Source: Pontibacter deserti | Lineage (GTDB): Bacteria > Bacteroidota > Bacteroidia > Cytophagales > Hymenobacteraceae | Length of the DNA: 64,000 bases | Direction of reading: 5' to 3' | Assembly: GCF_023630255.1 (NCBI RefSeq) | Contig: NZ_JALPRS010000001.1 | Span: 186,001 to 250,000, forward strand | Part shown: one piece after another, positions 8,563 through 17,268 of the stretch | How the letters are laid out: each line of letters starts with the position of its first letter | Numbering within the stretch: the first letter of the stretch is position 1 | Made by a program: the position numbers and the translations under genes | Notes under the pieces: generated by a model | Database searches by the model: none | Seen by the model: only the letters and a program-made list of their open reading frames with translations | Told to the model about the DNA's origin: nothing

Positions 8563-8601
8563 AAAGTATAAAGGCAGCCCTGGTCGCTGCCTTTATACTT
8601 T
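8563..8601. terminator. bidirectional 16-bp terminator
   Basis: AAAGTATAAAGGCAGC (8563-8578) pairs perfectly with 8586-8601. It separates the 7429-8544 gene from the convergent ABC-F gene, whose stop is at 8605. The stem itself contains the AAGTATA heptamer in both arms. Confidence 0.8.
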
Positions 8602-8604
8602 ATG

Positions 8605-10479
8605 TTATACAATCTCTGCCAGTTCCAGCCAGCGGAATTCTTTTTCTTCGAGTTGCTCATTTATTTTTTCGAGCTCAGTTGCCCAGGTGTTTAACTGCGC
8701 GTGGTCAGTGGTGGTGCCAGCATTCATCAAGTCAATGATCTCGCTTTTGCGGGCCTCAAGGTTTGCAATATCCTTTTCCAGTTGCTCATATTCTTTTTTC
8801 TCCTGGTAGGTTGCCTTGCGTTTGCCGGTTGGTGGCTCAGGTTTCTTTTCAGGGGCAGGTGCTGTTACCTGTTTTACTTCAGGCTCCAGCTTTTCCTGCT
8901 CTTTCAGCCACTCGCGGTAGTCGGTGTAGTTACCTGGGAAGTTGCGGATCTTGCCATTGCCTTCAAATACGAACAGATGATCAACCAGCCTGTCCATAAA
9001 GTAACGGTCGTGGCTTACCATCAGCAGGCAACCGCCAAAGTTCAGCAGGAAATCTTCCAGTATGTTTAGTGTGATAATGTCCAGGTCGTTGGTAGGCTCA
9101 TCCAGTATCAGGAAGTTCGGATTTTTGATTAGCACACGTAGCAACTGTAAACGGCGCTTTTCACCACCGCTCAGCTTGTTCACCATAGTATACTGCTGCG
9201 CCGGCGCGAACTGGAAATGTTGCAGGAACTGAGATGCGGTTATCACTTCGCCGTTTGCCATTTCAACTACTTCGGCAATCTCTTTGGCAATGTCGATAAC
9301 CCGCTGGCCCTCTTTAAACGTGAGTTCTTCTTGGGTATAGTAGCCAAAGACAGTTGTCTGTCCGGCATCTATCGTTCCGGAGTCAGGTTGTAGTTTACCG
9401 GTCAGCATGTTCAGGAACGTGGATTTACCGGCTCCATTCGGTCCAACTATACCTATGCGGTCCTTCTTTTTGAACACATAACTGAAATCATCTACAATCT
9501 TTTTGTTGCCAAACGATTTAGAAATATGATCTACTTCGATGATCTTACCACCCTGGCGCGTAGTTTTTACCAATAGCTCCAATTGAGGTCCGGCTACTTT
9601 CTTGGCGGCCTTTTCCTTAAGTTCTTCAAAAGCGTCTACTCTATACTTGGCCTTTGTACCGCGTGCTTTAGGTTGGCGACGAATCCAGTCGAGTTCTTTG
9701 CGCATCAGGTTGCGGGCCTTCTCGGTTTCGGCGGCTGCCATCTCTTCCCGGGATGCTTTTTTCTCAACAAAATAGCTATAGTTGCCTTTGTAAGTATAAA
9801 GCTGTCCGCCATCCAGTTCCGCAATTTCGTTAGCCACTTTGTCCAGGAAGTAGCGGTCGTGGGTTACCATCAGCAGGGTCGTGTTCTGGGTAGACAGCAG
9901 GTTCTCAAGCCATTCTATCGTGTCCAGGTCCAGGTGGTTGGTGGGCTCATCCAGAATCAGCATACTTGGTTCTTCGATCAATACGCGGGCCATAGCCACA
10001 CGTTTGCGCTGCCCACCTGATAAATGACTGATCTTATCTTCAAGGTTATGGATACCCAACTTAGAGAGAATCTGCTTTACCTTCAGTTCAAAATCCCAGG
10101 CTTGCAGTTCATCCATGCGTTCCATTATGCGCTGCATTTTGTCGGAACTGGTATTTGGGTTTTCTATGGCAACTTCATATTCCCGGATCACATCCAATAC
10201 TTCGCCCTGCCCCGAAAATATAGTTTGCTGCACCGTCAGGTTCTCATCAAACTCAGGGTTCTGGCCCAAGAAGCCAACCGTAATTTCTTTGCGGATGCTT
10301 ACGCTACCCTCATCAGGTGGAATTTTGCCTGCCAGTACGTTAAGTAAAGTTGTTTTGCCGGAGCCATTTACGCCTACCAGTGCCACACGCTGCCCCTGAC
10401 TGATGCCAAAGTTCAGGTTTTTAAACAGCCAGCGCTCGCCGTAACTTTTTGATATATTTTCTGCAGATAGGTAATTCAT
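8605..10479 (-). CDS. uup: ABC-F family ATPase (Uup-like)
   Basis: Soluble protein with two ABC ATPase domains, expected to act on ribosomes or on DNA branch structures rather than in transport. Domain 1 has Walker A GVNGSGKT (36-43), signature LSGGQRKR and Walker B LILDEPTNHLD; domain 2 has GPNGAGKS, LSGGEKRR and LILDEPTNDLD. No membrane domain is present. The tail from about 545 is charged and helical (KKEYEQLEKDIANLEARK), matching the C-terminal coiled coil of Uup; that is the basis for the symbol. On the minus strand a TAAATTTG box (10491-10484) lies only 4 bases from the ATG, suggesting a very short or absent leader. Confidence 0.88.
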   Translation of the reverse strand: MNYLSAENISKSYGERWLFKNLNFGISQGQRVALVGVNGSGKTTLLNVLAGKIPPDEGSVSIRKEITVGFLGQNPEFDENLTVQQTIFSGQGEVLDVIREYEVAIENPNTSSDKMQRIMERMDELQAWDFELKVKQILSKLGIHNLEDKISHLSGGQRKRVAMARVLIEEPSMLILDEPTNHLDLDTIEWLENLLSTQNTTLLMVTHDRYFLDKVANEIAELDGGQLYTYKGNYSYFVEKKASREEMAAAETEKARNLMRKELDWIRRQPKARGTKAKYRVDAFEELKEKAAKKVAGPQLELLVKTTRQGGKIIEVDHISKSFGNKKIVDDFSYVFKKKDRIGIVGPNGAGKSTFLNMLTGKLQPDSGTIDAGQTTVFGYYTQEELTFKEGQRVIDIAKEIAEVVEMANGEVITASQFLQHFQFAPAQQYTMVNKLSGGEKRRLQLLRVLIKNPNFLILDEPTNDLDIITLNILEDFLLNFGGCLLMVSHDRYFMDRLVDHLFVFEGNGKIRNFPGNYTDYREWLKEQEKLEPEVKQVTAPAPEKKPEPPTGKRKATYQEKKEYEQLEKDIANLEARKSEIIDLMNAGTTTDHAQLNTWATELEKINEQLEEKEFRWLELAEIV

Positions 10480-10518
10480 AAAGCAAATTTAGGCATTTCT
10501 GCCGGAAGGGGTTAAAAT

Positions 10519-10551
10519 AAAACAGGCCAACCTATAAGGCTGGCCTGTTTT
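10519..10551 (-). terminator. 11-bp hairpin terminator
   Basis: AAAACAGGCCA (10519-10529) pairs with TGGCCTGTTTT (10541-10551). It lies just after the SPW-protein gene on the minus strand and would stop that transcript before the ABC-F gene. Confidence 0.7.
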
Positions 10552-10572
10552 GTCAACTAATGTAGTCTTTTA

Positions 10573-10968
10573 TTACATGTGTCTGTTATGCTCCGGGCTG
10601 GTATGTGCTCTTCTGTAGCTTGTGCTTGGTACACGGTGTGTAGTAAGCGAAGCAAGTATAGAAAATACTCCCAGAATCAAATGTGGCGAATAAATTCGGT
10701 CGGCGAAACCAAACAGCCATGGAGAAAGGGCTAGTAAAACACCTAGTCCGAAGTCTACCATTAAATGGCTTTGCATAGGTATACGTCTGATTAAACCTAC
10801 TTCAAAGTCAGTCATTACTGTTTGTGCCAATACCAGAATACCTGCAATTACCATTGTCCAGGTAGCTGCATCGTTATCAGAAAAATCAAGCACCCAAGGG
10901 GCGATGATCATAAAAATACCAACTATATAGTCCAATATTCCGTGGAAACGGGTTGGGATAAATCTCAT
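10573..10968 (-). CDS. SPW-repeat integral membrane protein
   Basis: A 131-aa membrane protein with four hydrophobic segments arranged as two similar halves. The family's repeat motif is seen as IIAPWVLDFSD (around 22) and ALSPWLFGFAD (around 81). Function is unknown; related proteins occur in stress-linked loci. The ATG at 10968 is preceded, after a 6-nt spacer, by AAAGGAGG, an unusually strong Shine-Dalgarno for a Bacteroidota gene, which suggests high or specially controlled translation. The C-terminal tail is rich in Arg, His and Ser and probably cytosolic. Confidence 0.85.
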   Translation of the reverse strand: MRFIPTRFHGILDYIVGIFMIIAPWVLDFSDNDAATWTMVIAGILVLAQTVMTDFEVGLIRRIPMQSHLMVDFGLGVLLALSPWLFGFADRIYSPHLILGVFSILASLTTHRVPSTSYRRAHTSPEHNRHM

Positions 10969-10974
10969 AATAAT

Positions 10975-10982
10975 CCTCCTTT
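10975..10982 (-). promoter_or_regulatory. strong Shine-Dalgarno AAAGGAGG
   Basis: The minus strand reads AAAGGAGG six bases before the ATG of the SPW gene. Most genes in this window lack such a site. The only comparable one I saw precedes the DUF2267 gene at 60865. Confidence 0.65.
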
Positions 10983-11059
10983 CTTAATGATACTCAGGTA
11001 TTGGTATACGGATAAGAAAAAAGGAAGGGTCAAAATTTTGTACAATTAATTTAGCGGCG

Positions 11060-11563
11060 CTAGTCAGCCACTACCACTGTGCGTGCAAAATAATCATGGA
11101 ACATCTGGCTGCGGCGGGTGGTAAGTATAAGCAGAAAACCCAGCCCTACAGGCAACAGCGACAATATTTTGCTGAAGTAGCGTAAGTTAGCCTGCCAGAA
11201 GTTGATCTGCTTACCACGTAGGTCAGATACCTTTAACCCTAATGTAAATTTACCTATAGTTGCCTGCTTTAAAGAAGACTCCAGAACAGTATAGTATAGC
11301 CAATGCACAGCTGCAAAGTAGGGGTTAAAGAAAAGTACTTTACCAATCAGGAGAAGGTCGGCTAAGCTTATACCATTATGCTGTAAGGTTTTGTCCCAGG
11401 AGCTAATGTGCTCTGAATTGCTGCCTGCAGAGTAATATAAAATAGTATAGAAAAAAACGAGTAGGGTGGTATCTACCAGGAAAGCCACAAATCGGTTTGT
11501 AAGGCTGCCATAAAGTGAAGAACGCTTTACAGTTGGTGCTGGCAGTGTAAGAGCTGTTTGCAT
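11060..11563 (-). CDS. RDD-family membrane protein
   Basis: A 167-aa inner-membrane protein. The RDD family is named for Arg-Asp-Asp: here NRFVAFLVDTTLLVFFY gives the Arg and Asp in the first membrane segment. The central ATIGKFTLGLKVSDLRG is the typical inter-helix motif, and RRSQMFHDYFARTVVV is the characteristic C-terminus. Three membrane segments are visible. Role is unknown; some members are thought to be ion exchangers or accessory proteins. It stands alone, reading leftward. Confidence 0.87.
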   Translation of the reverse strand: MQTALTLPAPTVKRSSLYGSLTNRFVAFLVDTTLLVFFYTILYYSAGSNSEHISSWDKTLQHNGISLADLLLIGKVLFFNPYFAAVHWLYYTVLESSLKQATIGKFTLGLKVSDLRGKQINFWQANLRYFSKILSLLPVGLGFLLILTTRRSQMFHDYFARTVVVAD

Positions 11564-11906
11564 AAGGGGTCTTTTTCTATCTATTTAGATATAAGGTTGA
11601 AAATAGTATAGTTCTGACTGCAGTGCACATCGTAATAAATGTGCAGTAGATTCACCTTTGGCAGGCTGGTAGCAAGGCTAAAGCTACCAGTTGTAGATTC
11701 AAATTCTTATTAAATATAAGTTATAGTTTAAAGCTAACAAAATATTTAATTAAAATTATAATGTTAGATATAATATTGTAATATATCAGTTGCAAATGTA
11801 ACTCAGTTTAGTTGTATATAATTCCAACTAACTGTTTTTTCATGTGAACAGACATATTTTAAAGGTGAAAGTATTGTAACGCAGTTTTTAAGTAACTTCG
11901 CATACG
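11564..11906. other. intergenic region with two hairpins and a candidate murI promoter
   Basis: No gene seen. Two hairpins stand out: TGCACAT (11624-11630) with ATGTGCA (11639-11645), and CTGGTAGC (11666-11673) with GCTACCAG (11683-11690). GTAGATTCA occurs twice, once after each hairpin. A weak promoter for the racemase gene is possible at TTG 11874-11876 and TAACTTCG 11893-11900. Confidence 0.35.
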
Positions 11907-12722
11907 ATGGAAAAGGAAAAAAGACACTGGCCAATCGGTATTTTTGATAGCGGAATTGGAGGACTTACTGTAGCTCAGGCGATTACAAATTTACTTCCGG
12001 ACGAGCGAATTATTTATTTTGGTGATACTGCCCATTTGCCTTATGGTGATAAGTCTACTGCTGCCATTCAGGCTTACTCCATTAAAATATGCGATCTGCT
12101 TCTGAAGCAACAGTGCAAAGTAATTTTGATTGCCTGTAACTCCGCATCTGCTGCTGCATATGAACTGGTGAAAGAATATGTGGGAAGCAAAGCACGTGTT
12201 TTAAATGTAATCGACCCTATTGTAGCTTACATTGGTAAAACCTATCCTCATAAAACTATTGGCCTTATCGGGACCAAGCAAACAGTAAACTCTAATGTAT
12301 ACCGCAAAAAAGTGGATGCGCTGGGTTTAGGTATAGAACTTAAATCGCATGCTACGCCACTGTTGGCTGCCATGATTGAGGAGGGCTTTTTCAACGATAC
12401 CATTTCTGAGAGTGTGATTCATACATACCTGTCCGATCCCGATCTGCAGGGTATTGAGGCGCTTATACTTGGCTGTACGCATTATCCGCTGATTAAAAAG
12501 CAAATCGAGAATTATTACCAGGGCACTGTAGATGTGCTGGATGCCAGTATGATTGTAGCACAACAGGTGAAAGATTACCTGGAACAAAATGGGTTAGCAT
12601 CTGATAAGCTTACGGGGGATCATCATTTTTATGTGTCAGATTTCACCCGATCCTTCGAAGAAAGTACCCGAATTTTCTTTCAGCGCCAGGTGCATTTAGA
12701 GCATTATCCGTTGTGGGAGTAG
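11907..12722 (+). CDS. murI: glutamate racemase
   Basis: Cytosolic, cofactor-independent racemase making D-glutamate for peptidoglycan. The 271-aa protein begins with the family signature IGIFDSGIGGLTVAQAI. The two catalytic cysteines are in LIACNSASA (Cys77) and LGCTHYPL (Cys190), and YFGDTAHLPYGDKS gives the substrate loop. Length and motifs match the family throughout. The ATG at 11907 is the first in frame and gives a normal N-terminus. The gene stands alone and is followed by a repeat-rich intergenic region. Confidence 0.95.
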   Translation: MEKEKRHWPIGIFDSGIGGLTVAQAITNLLPDERIIYFGDTAHLPYGDKSTAAIQAYSIKICDLLLKQQCKVILIACNSASAAAYELVKEYVGSKARVLNVIDPIVAYIGKTYPHKTIGLIGTKQTVNSNVYRKKVDALGLGIELKSHATPLLAAMIEEGFFNDTISESVIHTYLSDPDLQGIEALILGCTHYPLIKKQIENYYQGTVDVLDASMIVAQQVKDYLEQNGLASDKLTGDHHFYVSDFTRSFEESTRIFFQRQVHLEHYPLWE

Positions 12723-12766
12723 TTAGGAGTTAGAAAGTTAAAGAGTTAAAAAGTTAGAAAGTTATT
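12721..12766 (+). repeat. degenerate 7-8-nt tandem tract (AGTTA-type)
   Basis: About seven units of AGTTA separated by 2-3 variable bases follow immediately after murI. The same kind of tract, often in the complementary TAACT form, recurs at several intergenic sites in the window. Confidence 0.6.
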
Positions 12767-13407
12767 TTTCGCAATTTCAATCGGTAACGGAGAAATCTTA
12801 TTTGTCTTACAGCCAGAACTAAGCTATACTTCCATAGTCACTTCCATTCCTGAGAGCTTTACTTACCTACAGTTGTCATGGTTAGCTTTGGTGCGCCCAC
12901 GGCCGCGAGGCCCTGTCTTCGGGCATCGCGCGGTGCAAATCTCTTTTGCTCGTGCCTCGCAATGCCTAATGGCACCAGATATTTACAAGGCGCTCAGCCC
13001 AAAGACTGTGATCTTTCTCATAGCCACTGCTGAACTATAGTTTGAAAGTATAAGCTTCGAGATTGATCGTGGTAGTAGTTTCGTAGGGACAGGTCAAGAC
13101 CTGTCCGCTCGTGGTCTGTAGTATAGAACTATAGCTAACCTATAGCCAAAGGCCAAACTGTCCCCTTGAGGGGACTATAGGGGTGTAAATACATTGGCTA
13201 AAGAACTGTAGCCGGAAGGATAGCCCTTGCATATAAGCTCCCCGCCTTAGACAAGGAGGGGCTAGGGGTGGTTGGACCGACTGTAACTATGGAAGTTACC
13301 TTCAACTACAACACCAACTCAAAACTCAGCACTCACGACTCAGGACTCAAAAAATTGCCAATTTTCCCCTAAAACCCGTACCTTTAACTATACTTGCTTT
13401 AGAACTC
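12767..13407. repeat. repeat-filled intergenic region
   Basis: No convincing ORF. It holds a GC-rich stretch (12890-12975) unlike the surroundings; a perfect hairpin GGACAGGTC/GACCTGTCC (13087-13106); two related palindromes followed by TAGGGGTG-like tails (13161-13185 and 13237-13271); and a CACTCxx/GACTCxx tract (13315-13350) just before the ygiB-like gene. These look like accumulated dispersed repeats. Confidence 0.55.
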
Positions 13408-13962
13408 ATGAAAAAACGATACCTGCGCATTGGTGATCTCAAGCGCAATGCATTTATAGTTGCCGCTGCTGCCTGTATGGGCCTTGCCAGTTGCGGAAAT
13501 AACAACAATAACAACGACTGGAATGCTGGTGAAGAAGTAGCTGTGCCGGATGGCATCATTACCGAACTAACCGAAGAAGCTCCTGACCAGTGGAAAATAA
13601 CCGACGAGCGTACTACTGCACCAGGTGCAAGTATGGCTATTTTAAAGTATAACGATGGACGTGTGGATACCCTGAAAGGATTAGAACTGGAGAACCGCAT
13701 GAAAGAACTGGCAGCCAATCAGAATACCTACCAGCAGGGTGGCTTTGGTTTAGGAAGCGTACTTTGGTGGAGCGGAATGGGCTATATGGCTGGCCGTATG
13801 ATGTCTCCGAACCCTGCTTATTATGCTAATCCAAGCCACATTCGTCGTACAGACAGCTGGAGACAAAATGTGCAGACATACCGCCAACGGGCCACAGCGC
13901 CAAGCTCAGGCAGAAGCGGTTTTTTCAGAGGTCGCAGCAGTGGCGGCGGCTTTGGCGGTTAA
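13408..13962 (+). CDS. ygiB: YgiB-like (DUF1190/UPF0441) lipoprotein
   Basis: A 184-aa lipoprotein with signal AACMGLASC, followed by a run of asparagines. The C-terminus is rich in Arg, Ser and Gly and ends GRSSGGGFGG, like the tail of E. coli YgiB. The stronger argument is position: it lies 24 bp before a glutathionylspermidine-synthase-like gene, the same pairing as ygiB-ygiC. Its biochemical role is not established. The middle part (TAPGASMAILKYNDGRVDTLKG) is not recognisable to me. Assignment rests on tail, lipobox and synteny rather than full-length similarity. Confidence 0.7.
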   Translation: MKKRYLRIGDLKRNAFIVAAAACMGLASCGNNNNNNDWNAGEEVAVPDGIITELTEEAPDQWKITDERTTAPGASMAILKYNDGRVDTLKGLELENRMKELAANQNTYQQGGFGLGSVLWWSGMGYMAGRMMSPNPAYYANPSHIRRTDSWRQNVQTYRQRATAPSSGRSGFFRGRSSGGGFGG

Positions 13963-13986
13963 GTTATACTTCACAATTAATATTTC

Positions 13987-15168
13987 ATGCTGAATAATAA
14001 AGTGAGTATTCGCCTGCAACCACATACAGGCGATGTGGAAACGGCTGTGCGTGGGCTTGGCTGGGATTGGTGTGTAGAAGATGGCTGCGCAAACTATGTG
14101 CCCGGTGAGGCCGTGGTAGTAACCGAGAAAGAAGCCGATGCACTTCTGGAAGCCGCCAATACATTGTATGACATGATGGTGCAGTCGGTGCCCAACGATG
14201 TGCCCGATGCTTTCCTGAAGGTGCTCGGCATACCTGAAAACCTTTGGAAACTGGTGCGCCAGTCCTGGAACGACGACCGCCACTGGCACCTGTACGGTCG
14301 TTTTGACCTGGCGCAAACCCCCGAAGGTCCAAAGTTGCTGGAATTTAACGCCGATACAGCTACCTCCATACCTGAAACAGCGGTGGTGCAATGGGCAAGT
14401 CTGGCTGCAGCCGGCAAGCATTCTGCCAACCAATATTCCGGACTGTACGAAGCGCTGGTAGAACAATTCAGGACGTGGCGCATGATGAACAATGATCTGG
14501 CTCCGGCTTTACTCTTAACTTACATTGGCAGCAGTGCCGAAGACGAGACTAACTGTGCTGTGCTGGCACAAGCCGCTCAGGAGGCAGGTTTTGATACCCA
14601 TCTTTGCCCAATCGAGGATGTGAATATAACTACAGAAGGCGCTGAAAAAGGTGTTTGGGCGCAGGTAGGAGCAGAGCAATGGCGTCAATTTCCGTTCCTG
14701 TTCAAGCTTTTGCCCTGGGAGCAGATTGCCTGGGAAGAACCGCAGCTTTGCGATAGCCTGACCCAACTTGTGCGCAGCCGGAATGTAATTATTGCCAATC
14801 CGGCTTATACTTTACTTTTCCAAAGCAAAGGAATGCTGGCCTGGCTTTGGAAAGCTTACCCGTACCACCCGCTGCTCCTAGAAGCTGACTTGGAGCCTTT
14901 AAGCGGCAAATATATCCGCAAACCATACTTCGGTAGGGAAGGGCAAAGTATAGAAGTAGTAGATAAAGTGCGTGTAACAAAACTGGAAGGCGAGTACGAC
15001 CAGCAACAGCAGGTATACCAGCGCTGGTGCGACCTCCCCGAAGATAACAAGGGCTATAGCTACCAGGCAGGTGTTTTCTGGGCAGCCGAAGGCTGTGCTA
15101 TAGGCTTCCGTCGCGAGAAAGGAATTATTACCAACTTGTCGCAGTTTGTGCCGCATTTGGTGGAGTAA
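13987..15168 (+). CDS. ygiC: YgiC-like glutathionylspermidine synthase family ATP-grasp enzyme
   Basis: A 393-aa cytosolic ATP-grasp ligase of the glutathionylspermidine synthetase C-terminal family. Hallmarks are YGRFDLAQTPEGPKLLEFNADTATS near residue 100, including the metal- and ATP-binding LEFNADT; YIRKPYFGREGQSIEVV near 310; and YSYQAGVFWAAEGCAIGFRRE near the end. It lacks the amidase half of bifunctional Gsp enzymes, like YgiC and YjfC. These enzymes probably form a peptide bond, but the physiological substrate is unknown. It is co-directional with the YgiB-like lipoprotein, almost certainly one operon. Confidence 0.88.
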   Translation: MLNNKVSIRLQPHTGDVETAVRGLGWDWCVEDGCANYVPGEAVVVTEKEADALLEAANTLYDMMVQSVPNDVPDAFLKVLGIPENLWKLVRQSWNDDRHWHLYGRFDLAQTPEGPKLLEFNADTATSIPETAVVQWASLAAAGKHSANQYSGLYEALVEQFRTWRMMNNDLAPALLLTYIGSSAEDETNCAVLAQAAQEAGFDTHLCPIEDVNITTEGAEKGVWAQVGAEQWRQFPFLFKLLPWEQIAWEEPQLCDSLTQLVRSRNVIIANPAYTLLFQSKGMLAWLWKAYPYHPLLLEADLEPLSGKYIRKPYFGREGQSIEVVDKVRVTKLEGEYDQQQQVYQRWCDLPEDNKGYSYQAGVFWAAEGCAIGFRREKGIITNLSQFVPHLVE

Positions 15169-15190
15169 CCAAAATTAGAAGAAGTATAAA

Positions 15191-15949
15191 ATGTCTATAG
15201 AATCAGAAGCAGATTTAATTGGGATTACAAAGGTTAGCGAAGTTGTGGCTATTACGCTGAAGCAAATGCGGGAGTATGCAAAACCGGGTATGACAACTAA
15301 AGAACTAGATGATTTTGGGTATGAGATATTACGGTCTTATGGCGCAAAGTCAGCACCAAAGGTTACCTATAACTTCCCTGGTTATACGTGCATAAGCGTG
15401 AATAACGAAGCCGCCCATGGCATTCCTTCTACTAAAACTGTGCTGCTGGAAGGGGATTTGGTAAATATTGATGTTTCAGCGGAATTAGGCGGTTACTTTG
15501 CAGATAATGGTGGTTCTTTTGTGGTAGGCAAAGATATAAATGGTCTTAATAAGCTTGTTAATACTTCGACAAGTGCTTTATACAAGGCGCTGAAAGAGAT
15601 AAAAAGCGGAGTAAGAATATCAGATATAGGCAGAATAATTGAGACAGAAGCGAAAAAGAATGGCTATAAAGTAATCCGGAATCTGGTAGGCCATGGAGTG
15701 GGAAAGAGCCTACACGAAGCACCACATGAAATCCCCTGCTTTTACGACAAGTTTAATACACAGCGATTTAAGAAAAACAGTGTTGTAGCTGTAGAAACAT
15801 TTATCTCTACCAAAGGGAGCTATACCCGCGACAAGGGCGATGGCTGGACACTCTTGGCAGAGAAAGGTGGTTATGTAGCTCAACACGAGCATACCATACT
15901 CATTACAGACAGCGAGCCTATTATACTTACCAAGGCTAATGGTATTTAA
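15191..15949 (+). CDS. map: type I methionine aminopeptidase
   Basis: Removes the N-terminal Met from nascent proteins; cytosolic metalloenzyme, 252 aa. All five metal ligands are visible: Asp in NIDVSAE, Asp in FADNGGS, His in GHGVGKSLHEAPH, Glu in VVAVETFIS and Glu in AQHEHTILIT. The motifs differ slightly from the common forms (VETF instead of IEP, DNGGS instead of D-T), so this may be a second, divergent copy rather than the housekeeping enzyme. It starts 22 bases after ygiC and could be read through from it. Confidence 0.9.
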   Translation: MSIESEADLIGITKVSEVVAITLKQMREYAKPGMTTKELDDFGYEILRSYGAKSAPKVTYNFPGYTCISVNNEAAHGIPSTKTVLLEGDLVNIDVSAELGGYFADNGGSFVVGKDINGLNKLVNTSTSALYKALKEIKSGVRISDIGRIIETEAKKNGYKVIRNLVGHGVGKSLHEAPHEIPCFYDKFNTQRFKKNSVVAVETFISTKGSYTRDKGDGWTLLAEKGGYVAQHEHTILITDSEPIILTKANGI

Positions 15950-15996
15950 TGAATCCTACCTATTCATTGATCCCCGCAAATTTCCAAATTAAAACT

Positions 15997-16004
15997 TACC
16001 TTTG
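15997..16004 (+). promoter_or_regulatory. TACCTTTG -7 box upstream of nuoH
   Basis: A perfect TAnnTTTG box lies 24 bp before the nuoH start. No well-placed -33 TTTG is visible. It would start a transcript covering only the nuoH-N half of complex I. Confidence 0.4.
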
Positions 16005-16028
16005 CCCGGTAATAAACTATAACCGCCT

Positions 16029-17132
16029 ATGCTTGCTTTTGTGCTTACCCTTGTGCTGTTGCTTTCGATAGTGATCGTGCTGGCGTATGCAGAGCGGAAG
16101 GTGGCGGCTTTTATGCAGGACAGGCTTGGCCCAACCGAAGCTGGTCCGTATGGTTCGCTGCAATCGGTGTTGGATGTGTTGAAGCTGTTGCAGAAAGAGG
16201 ATATTGTACCTGCCGCTGCCGATAAAAAGCTTTTCAAATTAGCTCCCATCTTAATTTTTGCCGCTGTTTTTGCTGGTTTCGCCGTTATCCCATTCACCCC
16301 TGAACTTGTGCCTGCGGGTATTGGCATTGGTGTGTTTTACCTGTTGGCAATTATCTCATTGGATGTAGTTGGTCTGCTGATGGCGGGCTGGGGCTCGAAT
16401 AACAAGTATGCCATGCTGGGAGCTATGCGCTCGGTAGCACAGATCGTGTCGTATGAAATTCCGGCTGGCTTGGCTATACTTTCAGCTGTAATGGTTTGCC
16501 AGTCCCTGGATTTCCAGGAAATAAGTTACCAGCAGGGCGCTTTGATGAACCAGTTCCCGGGGCTGGAGTATGAAATGAACTGGCTGTTCGGCATCGAAGC
16601 TCTGGGCATCAACACCACAACTATAGGCGGCATCACTACCTGGAATATTTTCAGGGCTCCTATACTTTTAATTTCCTTCATTATATACTTTATCGCCTCG
16701 CTGGCCGAGAGTAACCGCGCACCTTTCGATATTCCGGAAGCGGAGTCGGAACTAGTGGCAGGTTTCCACGTGGAGTATTCAGGTTTTAGGTTTGCTGTGT
16801 TGTTTCTGGCAGAGTATAGCATGATGGTGCTGGTAAGTCTGGTGGCGGTTATACTTTTCCTGGGCAGCTGGAACACGCCTTTACCGAACATTGGCCCTAT
16901 TAGCCTGGCCTACTGGACCACCGGCACCGTAGGAAGTATATCAGGTATACTTTGGGGTGGCTTCTGGCTGCTGAGCAAAACCTTTGTGCTGCTGTTCCTG
17001 CAACTGCAGATACGCTGGACGTACCCACGCCTGCGCGTAGACCAGCTGATGCACCTATGCTGGAAAGTACTTACCCCAATTGCGTTAGTTGTAGTTTTAA
17101 TAGCAGGCATCTGGCGATTGTTAATGATCTAA
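16029..17132 (+). CDS. nuoH: NADH-quinone oxidoreductase subunit H
   Basis: Membrane subunit of respiratory complex I at the junction with the peripheral arm, lining the quinone chamber. The 367-aa protein has about eight membrane segments. Family signatures are AYAERKVAAFMQDRLGP near residue 20, the SYEIPAGLAIL loop and AESNRAPFDIPEAESELVAGFHVEYSG around 230-255. It opens the nuoHIJKLMN block here; nuoA-G are not in the window. Three copies of TATACTT lie in its second half, part of a window-wide excess of that heptamer. Confidence 0.97.
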   Translation: MLAFVLTLVLLLSIVIVLAYAERKVAAFMQDRLGPTEAGPYGSLQSVLDVLKLLQKEDIVPAAADKKLFKLAPILIFAAVFAGFAVIPFTPELVPAGIGIGVFYLLAIISLDVVGLLMAGWGSNNKYAMLGAMRSVAQIVSYEIPAGLAILSAVMVCQSLDFQEISYQQGALMNQFPGLEYEMNWLFGIEALGINTTTIGGITTWNIFRAPILLISFIIYFIASLAESNRAPFDIPEAESELVAGFHVEYSGFRFAVLFLAEYSMMVLVSLVAVILFLGSWNTPLPNIGPISLAYWTTGTVGSISGILWGGFWLLSKTFVLLFLQLQIRWTYPRLRVDQLMHLCWKVLTPIALVVVLIAGIWRLLMI

Positions 17133-17138
17133 CTAAAA

Positions 17139-17207
17139 TGTCATTTTGAGTGAAGCGAGAAATCTATTTAAAATTCTATAGAGATCTCTCCTGACGGCGA
17201 GATGACA
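17139..17207. repeat. dispersed imperfect palindrome (TGTCAT...ATGACA)
   Basis: TGTCATTTTGAGTGAAGCGA at the left and GGCGAGATGACA at the right form an imperfect inverted repeat with inner AAATCT/AGATCT arms. It sits between nuoH and nuoI. From memory similar elements are scattered through many Bacteroidota genomes. Confidence 0.6.
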
Positions 17208-17222
17208 GAACAATAAAAAATT

Positions 17223-17253
17223 CCCCTCCTCGGAGGGGTTAGGGGTGGGTTAA
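17223..17253. repeat. CCCCTCC palindrome with TAGGGGTGGG tail
   Basis: CCCCTCC-TC-GGAGGGG (17223-17238) is followed by TTAGGGGTGGG. Two related copies lie at 13161-13185 and 13237-13271. Confidence 0.6.
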
Positions 17254-17268
17254 CACTCCATAAAGATT

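Noticed and set aside
9583..10399. Rightward frames of 94-145 aa
   Set aside because: Antisense shadows of the ABC-F gene, whose two ATPase domains are complete.
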